Below are positions 58,906-64,000 of a stretch of DNA of 64,000 nt, piece after piece; within the stretch, counting starts at the first letter, position 1, and every line of letters starts with the position of its first letter. The stretch spans positions 6,262,001 through 6,326,000 of the forward strand of contig NZ_JAPENX010000001.1 in the NCBI RefSeq assembly GCF_026341815.1. The letters run 5' to 3'. The notes beneath the pieces are model-generated. The model saw only the letters and a program-made list of their open reading frames with translations. It made no database searches and had not been told where the DNA came from. The DNA is from Streptomyces sp. NBC_00572 (lineage in GTDB: Bacteria > Actinomycetota > Actinomycetes > Streptomycetales > Streptomycetaceae). The translations under genes and the position numbers were made by a program.

Positions 58906-60495
58906 ATGACCCTCTCCGAGCCACCACCCGAGCCGACCCGCACGGACCGACTCCTGGCCGCCGTCGGCGGCCTGCTCGCCGCGTACGTCTCGCTGGCCGT
59001 CGCGGACGTCGCCGCCTTCTGGGTGCGGCCCGAAGCGAGCCCCGTGCCCGCCGTCGGCGGTGCCGTCGTCGACCGGACCCCGGCGGCCGTCAAGGAATGG
59101 GCGATCCGCGAGTTCGGCGAGAGCGACAAGGCCGTCCTCCAGCTCGGCATCCTGATCCTCCTCGGACTCCTCGCCGTAGGGATCGGGCTCCTCGCCCTGC
59201 GCCGCCGCCTGCTCGGCTCGGCGATGGTCGGTGCCTTCGGCGTCCTCGGGGCCCTGGCCGCCGTCACCCGCCCCGACTCGGACTCCGCCCTCGACGCCGT
59301 GCCCTCCCTGGTGGGGGCCGTCGTCGGCGCGCTCCTGCTCTACGGCCTGATCGGCCTCCTCTTCGCCCGGAGGAGCCGCGCCGGATCCGGGGGCGCCCGT
59401 GCCGACCGCCGGAGCTTCCTGGTCGTGGCCGCGTCCGCAGGCCTCGCCGCGACCGGCGCCGCCGCCGTCGCAAGGGCGATCGGCAGCCCCGTCGAGGAGA
59501 ACGCCGCCGCTTCCCGCGCGGCCCTGCGGCTGCCCCGGCCCGCGTCCCCCGCCCCCGCCGTCCCCGCCGGAGCGCAGCTGCGCGTCCCCGGCATCAGTCC
59601 CTTCGTCACCCCCAACCGTGACTTCTACCGGGTCGACACGGCGCTCGTCGTGCCCCGGGTCGACGCCGACCGCTGGAGGCTGCGCGTCCACGGCAGCGGC
59701 GTACGCGAGGAACTCACCCTCACACTGCCGGAGCTCATGACCCGGCGGATCGTGGAGCGGGACATCACGCTCGCCTGCGTCTCCAACGAGGTCGGTGGCC
59801 CGTACGTCGGCAACGCCCGCTGGCTCGGCGTCTCGCTGGCCGACCTCCTCCGCGAGGCCGGCGTCCGCCCGCCCTCCGCAGGCGGCCCCGCCGACCAGCT
59901 GGTCGCCCGCTCCGTCGACGGCATGACCATCGGCACCCCCGTCGAGCAGGTCATGGACGGCCGTGACGCCCTCCTGGCCTTCGGCATGAACGGCGAACCC
60001 CTGCCCTTCACCCACGGCTTCCCCGTCCGCATGCTGGTCCCCGGCCTCTACGGATACGTCTCCGCCTGCAAGTGGATCGCGTCGATCGAGCTCACCACCT
60101 TCGCCGCCTACGACGCCTACTGGGTGCCGCGCGGCTGGGCCGCCCAGGCCCCCGTCAAGACCCAGTCCCGCATCGACACCCCCCGCTCCTTCGCCCGCCC
60201 CGCCGCCGGCACCGTGATGATCGCCGGGGTCGCCTGGGCGCAGCACCGGGGGATCCGCCGGGTCGAGGTACGGATCGACGACGGCCCCTGGCAGGAGGCA
60301 CGCCTCGCCGCCGAGGACAGCAGCGACACCTGGCGCCAGTGGCTGTACCCCTGGGCGGCGCCCCCCGGCCGGCACACCCTCACCGTCCGCGCCACCGACG
60401 GCACCGGCGCCACCCAGCCCGAAGAGCGCACCGGCACGATGCCCGACGGGGCACAGGGCTGGCACTCGGTCGTCGTGACCGTCGAAGAGGGGTAG
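58906..60495 (+). CDS. Membrane-anchored sulfite-oxidase-like molybdopterin oxidoreductase
   Basis: A 529-residue protein. ATG 58906 is used; ATG 58897 is also in frame and the GGAG lies between them, so the start is uncertain. Four hydrophobic segments (about 18-38, 80-98, 105-122, 130-152) are followed by RRSFLVVAASAGLAATG, a twin-arginine-like junction. The catalytic part has GISPFVTPNRDFYRVD, the Mo-ligating Cys in DITLACVSNEVGGPYVGNARW, and HGFPVRMLVPGLYGYVSACKWI. A C-terminal dimerisation domain (VEVRIDDGPWQEARLA) follows. Likely oxidises or reduces a small sulfur or sulfoxide substrate outside the membrane. Confidence 0.88.
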   Translation: MTLSEPPPEPTRTDRLLAAVGGLLAAYVSLAVADVAAFWVRPEASPVPAVGGAVVDRTPAAVKEWAIREFGESDKAVLQLGILILLGLLAVGIGLLALRRRLLGSAMVGAFGVLGALAAVTRPDSDSALDAVPSLVGAVVGALLLYGLIGLLFARRSRAGSGGARADRRSFLVVAASAGLAATGAAAVARAIGSPVEENAAASRAALRLPRPASPAPAVPAGAQLRVPGISPFVTPNRDFYRVDTALVVPRVDADRWRLRVHGSGVREELTLTLPELMTRRIVERDITLACVSNEVGGPYVGNARWLGVSLADLLREAGVRPPSAGGPADQLVARSVDGMTIGTPVEQVMDGRDALLAFGMNGEPLPFTHGFPVRMLVPGLYGYVSACKWIASIELTTFAAYDAYWVPRGWAAQAPVKTQSRIDTPRSFARPAAGTVMIAGVAWAQHRGIRRVEVRIDDGPWQEARLAAEDSSDTWRQWLYPWAAPPGRHTLTVRATDGTGATQPEERTGTMPDGAQGWHSVVVTVEEG

Positions 60496-60614
60496 CCGTG
60501 GCGGGCGGGGTGCGGCATCGTGACGGGCGGGAAGGCGTCGCCGACTCGGTCCGCGGACCGTAACGAACCGGTGCCGCCCGCCCGTTCGTCGCTCTCATGA
60601 GGGAGACTGCTCCC

Positions 60615-62723
60615 GTGCGTGGACATCTGCCGGACGAGAACCCCGGTTTCGTGGGACGCCGCACGGAACTGGAGCGAATATCCGCCGCGTTGGCGGAGCA
60701 CCGCCTCGTCACCGTGACCGGCGTCGGGGGCGTGGGAAAGACCCGGCTGGCGCTGCGCGCCGCGCACCGCGCCGCCGGCCTGTACCCCGACGGCGCCTGG
60801 TGGACCGACCTCACCCCGCTCGACGGCGACCGGCTCCTCGTCGCCCTCGTCGCCGACTCCGTCGACCTCGCCGACCACACCCCCGGCATGGTGACCACCG
60901 GGCTCTGCCGCCGGCTCGCCGACGACCGGCTGCTGCTCGTCCTCGACTCCTGCGAGCACCTCGCCGAACCCTGCGCCCGGCTCGTCACCGAACTCCTCGC
61001 CGCCGCCCCCGGACTCACCGTCCTCGCCACCAGCCGCCGGCCCCTCGGCGTCGAAGGGGAGCAGGTCGTGGCCCTCGACCCGCTGCCGCCCGCCGGAGGC
61101 GACGCCCTGGAGCTGCTCCGCCGGGCCGCCGGGGAGGAGTTCCCCGCCGCCGGTCCGGCCGGCGAGATCTGCGTACGCCTGGAGGGCATCCCGCTCGCCC
61201 TGGAACTGGCCGCCGCCCAGATCCGCCTCCAGGGCGCCGAAGCCGTCCGGGACCAGCTCGGCAGCCGCTTCGACGCCCCGCCCGCCGCCCGCTTCGACCT
61301 CCTCGCCCACACCGAACGGGTGTGGCCGAGCCGCCATCAGACCCTGCGCGCCGCCATCGGCTGGAGCCACGAGCTGAGCGCTCCGCTCGAACGCCTCCTC
61401 TGGGCCCGGCTCTCCGTCTTCCGCGGCCCCTTCGACCTCGCGTCGGCGACCGCCGTCTGCAGCGGCGGCCCGCTCGACCGGGCCACCCTCCCGGACGCCC
61501 TCGACGGGCTCGTCCGTGCCTCACTGGTCCGCCCGCCGGACGCGGGCGGCCGACTGCGGATGCTCGACACGATCCGCGCGTACGGGGCGATGTGGCTGGA
61601 CCGCACCGGAGAGACCGCCACCGTCGCAGACCGGCACGCCGCCCACTTCCGGGGCCTGGCGCGCCGGGGCGAGACCGCATGGCACGGCAGCCGCCAACTG
61701 CGCTGGTACCGGAGCGTCGACGCCCACCACACCGACCTGCGCACCGCCCTCGACCGGCTGCTGCGGACCGACCCCGACGCAGCCCTCGACCTCGTCGGCT
61801 CCGTCGCCTTCGCCTGGTCCTGCAGGGGGCGCCTCCGCGAGGCCCGCGACGGCCTCGAACAGGCCCTGCTGCTGAGCGGCGCGCGCGGTCGCCCCAGGGC
61901 CCGCGCCCTGTGGGCGCTGGGCGTCACCCTCGTACTCCAGGGCGAGTTCGGCCCCGCGCAGGAGGTGAGCGAGCGCTGCGCCCGGGAGGCCAGGTACACC
62001 GAGTACACGGAGGACCCGTCCACGGGGTACGAGGAGAGCCACCGTCCGGCAGACGGCCGGGCACGGCCCCGGCCCGGCGACCTGACCCTCGACGCCGCCG
62101 CTCTTGCCGGGCTCCTCGCCCTGACCACCGGCCGGCCGATGGCCGCGTACGTCGTCGTGAGCCATGTACTCGACGCCGCCCGGGGCGGCCCCGCCGACTC
62201 CGCCGCCCAACTGCGCTGCCACCTCGTGCGGGTCTTCGCCCTCACGGGCCTCGGCCGGCTCGCCGAGGCCCGGGACCGGGCGACGGCCCTGCGCACCCTG
62301 TGCGAGGGGCTGGACGAGCACTGGACCCGGACGGCCCTGGAGTACCAGCTCGCCCTCACGGGTCTCCTGGAGGGTGACCCGGCGGCGGCCGCCGGGCACG
62401 CGCGCGCGATGCTCGAAGGCACCAGGGGACTCGGCGCGAGCCTCGGTGTCGCCCTCGGGCTCGACGTCCTCGCCACCGCTCTCGCCGCGGCCGGGGACGG
62501 CGAGCGCGCGGCCGACGTCTCGGGCACGGGGGAGGCGTTCTGGCGCTCCACGGGCCAGCCCCGGCGCGGTCTGCCGGGCCTGCGCGCCATGCACGAGAAG
62601 TACACGGACACCGTCCGCGCGACGATCGGCGAACCGGCCTACGAGGAGATCTTCGTACGCGCCCTCACCGGCCTCCCCCAGGACGGCCTCGACCGGGCAC
62701 TGCGCGGTTCCCGGCACTCCTAG
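60615..62723 (+). CDS. STAND-type ATPase regulator without DNA-binding domain
   Basis: A 702-residue protein. I start at GTG 60615 (VRGHLPDENPGFVGRRTEL matches the usual family start and GAGGGAG precedes it); ATG 60597 is possible. NB-ARC-like ATPase: Walker A VTGVGGVGKTRLALRAA, Walker B LLLVLDSCEHLAEP, sensor TVLATSRRPLGVEGE, GLPLA-like GIPLALELAA. A helical/TPR-like region follows from about 390. Relatives are LuxR or SARP regulators that end or begin with a DNA-binding domain; here the protein ends GLDRALRGSRHS with no HTH at either end. Confidence 0.82.
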   Translation: MRGHLPDENPGFVGRRTELERISAALAEHRLVTVTGVGGVGKTRLALRAAHRAAGLYPDGAWWTDLTPLDGDRLLVALVADSVDLADHTPGMVTTGLCRRLADDRLLLVLDSCEHLAEPCARLVTELLAAAPGLTVLATSRRPLGVEGEQVVALDPLPPAGGDALELLRRAAGEEFPAAGPAGEICVRLEGIPLALELAAAQIRLQGAEAVRDQLGSRFDAPPAARFDLLAHTERVWPSRHQTLRAAIGWSHELSAPLERLLWARLSVFRGPFDLASATAVCSGGPLDRATLPDALDGLVRASLVRPPDAGGRLRMLDTIRAYGAMWLDRTGETATVADRHAAHFRGLARRGETAWHGSRQLRWYRSVDAHHTDLRTALDRLLRTDPDAALDLVGSVAFAWSCRGRLREARDGLEQALLLSGARGRPRARALWALGVTLVLQGEFGPAQEVSERCAREARYTEYTEDPSTGYEESHRPADGRARPRPGDLTLDAAALAGLLALTTGRPMAAYVVVSHVLDAARGGPADSAAQLRCHLVRVFALTGLGRLAEARDRATALRTLCEGLDEHWTRTALEYQLALTGLLEGDPAAAAGHARAMLEGTRGLGASLGVALGLDVLATALAAAGDGERAADVSGTGEAFWRSTGQPRRGLPGLRAMHEKYTDTVRATIGEPAYEEIFVRALTGLPQDGLDRALRGSRHS

Positions 62724-62772
62724 GTCGTGTCCGGAGAGTCCCGCCTGGCCCGCGGCGCCTGGCAACGACGTA

Positions 62773-62838
62773 GGGGTGTCTTGTCGATCAGGCCCGATCA
62801 GGGCTACCTGATCGGGCCTGATCGACAAGACACCCCTG
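62773..62838. repeat. Large perfect palindrome, MITE-like family copy D
   Basis: Two 31-bp perfectly complementary arms (AGGGGTGTCTTGTCGATCAG.. at 62773-62803 and its complement at 62808-62838) around a 4-bp centre (GCTA). Same family core as 22607 and 57836 but with GTCG for GCCG. It lies between the convergent ATPase and SHOCT genes and could terminate both. Confidence 0.8.
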
Positions 62839-62859
62839 GGCCCGGGCCGGCTTCGAAGC

Positions 62860-63141
62860 CTAGGCCTGGAGAATCCTGCGCTTCTGTTCCTCGAACTCAC
62901 TGTCGGTGAGTACGCCCTGGTCCCTGAGCTCGCCGAGCTGCTTGAGCTGGTCGATCTTGCTCGTCATGTCGGAGCCCGCCGGAGGGGGCGCGGCCGCGGG
63001 CGGCGGTGGCGGAGCTGCGTATTCCTGTTCCTGCTGTGCCGCCCACCGCCCCTGCTGGCGGCGGCTCACCCGGTTCGACACGGCGGTTGCGGTTCCGGCG
63101 ACGACGGCCGTACGCGCGACGCCGCGGAGGAGGCCTGGCAT
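62860..63141 (-). CDS. SHOCT-domain small protein
   Basis: A 93-residue protein from ATG 63141. N-terminal Ala/Val-rich helix (GLLRGVARTAVVAGTATAVSNRV), a QQEQEYA and poly-Pro/Ala linker, then a SHOCT helical hairpin at the C-terminus: KIDQLKQLGELRDQGVLTDSEFEEQKRRIL. SHOCT domains act as oligomerisation or targeting tails. Upstream neighbour is a DUF6325 gene in the same direction; this pairing is common in Streptomyces. Confidence 0.9.
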   Translation of the reverse strand: MPGLLRGVARTAVVAGTATAVSNRVSRRQQGRWAAQQEQEYAAPPPPPAAAPPPAGSDMTSKIDQLKQLGELRDQGVLTDSEFEEQKRRILQA

Positions 63142-63180
63142 GGAGGTTCCCTTCTGTTCCTCGACTGACGTCGGCCGACG

Positions 63181-63624
63181 TCAGCGAGCGTCGTCCGTGA
63201 TGTCGAGCGCGGCCATGACGGCGGGGACCGGGATCCGCCCGGAGGCGACCACCTGGGCACCGCCGCGGGACAGGGCCGCCGCGAAGGGCGCGGCCCAACG
63301 GTTCTCGTAGACCAGAATGCCGGCGGAACTGCCCGGCTGCAGGGCGGCTGCGGCCTCTTCGAGGTCGTCCTGACCGAGGAGTCCGGAGGAGGCGCCCTCG
63401 AAGACCGCCAGGTCGAGCTCGCCGTCGCCGGTGAGGTCGGCGATCTCCAGGCCGCTCACGGAGCCGTCCTCCTCCTTCCTGACGAAAGTCAGGTCGAGGA
63501 TGCGAATGAGGCCACGGTCCACGAGATCGACCAGGAGGGGCAGGCCCTCGCCCGTCATTCGGTTGCCTGGGAACTCCACGATCAGATAGTCGATCGGTCC
63601 CAGCTCTTCGGCTTCGTCGTTCAC
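63181..63624 (-). CDS. DUF6325 family protein
   Basis: A 147-residue protein from ATG 63624: GPIDYLIVEFPGNRMTGEGLPLLVDLVDRGLIRILDLTFVRKEEDGS and FEGASSGLLGQDDLEEAAAALQPGSSAGILVYENRWAAPFAAAL match DUF6325, a cytoplasmic beta-alpha family seen with SHOCT proteins. No membrane segment. Function unknown; proposed to be a general stress-type pair with the downstream SHOCT gene. Confidence 0.85.
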   Translation of the reverse strand: MNDEAEELGPIDYLIVEFPGNRMTGEGLPLLVDLVDRGLIRILDLTFVRKEEDGSVSGLEIADLTGDGELDLAVFEGASSGLLGQDDLEEAAAALQPGSSAGILVYENRWAAPFAAALSRGGAQVVASGRIPVPAVMAALDITDDAR

Positions 63625-63955
63625 GGCGCAACCCCTGGTGTCGTGGCTTTCAGTGGATCCATTGCATCACCGGGCCGGTTCCCGCGCATGTTGGTACGGC
63701 GCGGACCACCTCCGCGGCGAGGCGGGACCGCCTCGCCGCGGAGGTGCGCTGTCGGTGCCGTCCCCTACGCTCCCGGTTGGAGTATCCGGATCGCGCCCAG
63801 GGCAACTGCACCGTGCTCTCTCGCGACGGCGAGCCCGCTGGGATCGGCTCCTGGGGAGTGACCGCCGACCAGGGGGTGTCGTGTCGTTCACGATCACTCC
63901 TAGGCCCGGCCCGTGCCGAGGTGCCACGCCCCCGCCCGCGGCGCACCATGAGGGC
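63625..63955. other. 330-bp intergenic region, no gene supported
   Basis: Contains the DUF6325 upstream region and an inverted repeat of CCTCCGCGGCGAGGCGGGA-like sequence around 63710-63745. A degenerate GGGGGTGTCGTGTCG near 63873 recalls the MITE-like ends but lacks a partner arm. Open frames on both strands are low-complexity. Confidence 0.4.
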
Positions 63956-64000
63956 ATGGACGGATCCCTGAGTGGTCTGAGCGACATCAGCACACCAGGA
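63956..64000 (+). CDS. Possible start of a gene continuing past the window
   Basis: ATG 63956 opens a frame (MDGSLSGLSDISTPG) that runs to the window end. GAGGG lies only two bases upstream, so the initiation signal is weak, and fifteen codons are too few to identify the product. Confidence 0.25.
   Translation, partial: MDGSLSGLSDISTPG

Noticed and set aside
58525..60465. A 646-codon open frame antisense to the molybdopterin oxidoreductase
   Set aside because: The plus-strand gene has clear catalytic motifs; the antisense protein is Gly/Asp/Val-rich without motifs.
63873..63935. A possible fifth copy of the MITE-like end
   Set aside because: Only GGGGGTGTC-TG and a distant CTAGG match; no inverted partner arm is present.

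Overview
The window is a very GC-rich actinobacterial chromosome segment, almost certainly from Streptomyces or a close relative. Supporting signs are strong G/C bias at third codon positions, many GTG starts with GGAGG-type ribosome binding sites, twin-arginine and lipoprotein signal peptides, abundant DUF-type Streptomyces families, a gluABCD operon, a SigK/RskA/fasciclin unit and a LitR/LitS/photolyase light-response cluster. No rRNA, canonical tRNA, phage, CRISPR array or intact transposase was seen. The content looks like accessory or arm-type gene space: secreted enzymes, regulators and one small biosynthetic cluster.

Left edge (1-6.9 kb): a HEAT-like alanine-rich protein and a DUF7873-type protein are followed by two tandem structured RNA elements and a strong terminator. 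Both RNAs fold as circularly permuted tRNAs, with the acceptor stem closed by a loop and the anticodon stem opening into a long helix. This is the architecture of bacterial Y RNAs (YrlA class) that partner Ro60/TROVE proteins. After this come a DUF2690 secreted protein, a PH-domain membrane protein, CsbD, a DJ-1/PfpI protein, a truncated universal stress protein and a DUF3040 protein.

5.6-13.5 kb: a divergent biosynthetic cluster. Leftward genes encode an MFS exporter, a stand-alone NRPS condensation-type enzyme, a DUF6271-type putative glycosyltransferase and a phytanoyl-CoA-type Fe/2OG dioxygenase. Rightward genes encode a class II aaRS-like amino acid:[carrier protein] ligase, a carrier protein and an Sfp-type phosphopantetheinyl transferase. 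The shared intergenic region holds two sites resembling the DasR (dre) operator. The set looks self-contained: load an amino acid on the carrier, hydroxylate or otherwise tailor it, condense it and export it.

13.6-31.6 kb: a secretome stretch. It holds a Tat-exported esterase and three consecutive secreted enzymes (M23 peptidase, lysozyme-like transglycosylase, GH43-like hydrolase) that each carry a DGRLEVFA-repeat propeller. Two of the propellers are almost identical in DNA. Then come an FHA protein and Ser/Thr kinase pair, a lipoprotein, an AI-2E transporter, a giant PLC-like/SGNH/VCBS-repeat protein, a serine hydrolase and a discoidin-GH8 glycanase behind a 35-bp palindromic operator.

31.6-43.9 kb: FAD monooxygenase, TrmO, a two-component system with a VEA tandem repeat at the regulator's C-terminus, SgcJ-like protein, carboxyltransferase, lipase-like protein, a DUF6114/DUF6230/TetR block, an unusual periodic GGATCC array, a secreted protein and a stand-alone cyclic-nucleotide-binding protein.

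44-53.5 kb: alpha/beta hydrolase, gluABCD-type transporter, RskA/SigK with a divergent fasciclin lipoprotein (SigK-like hexamers face both ways), and an MMPL transporter with a MarR regulator.

53.6-64 kb: SDR-DUF2867 protein, photolyase, LitR-type MerR regulator and ECF sigma factor (light response; a MITE sits between the divergent regulators), sulfite-oxidase-like protein, an HTH-less STAND ATPase, and a SHOCT plus DUF6325 pair. A family of short inverted-repeat elements (core GGGTGTCTTG.CGATCAGG) recurs at 22.6, 56.7, 57.8 and 62.8 kb.
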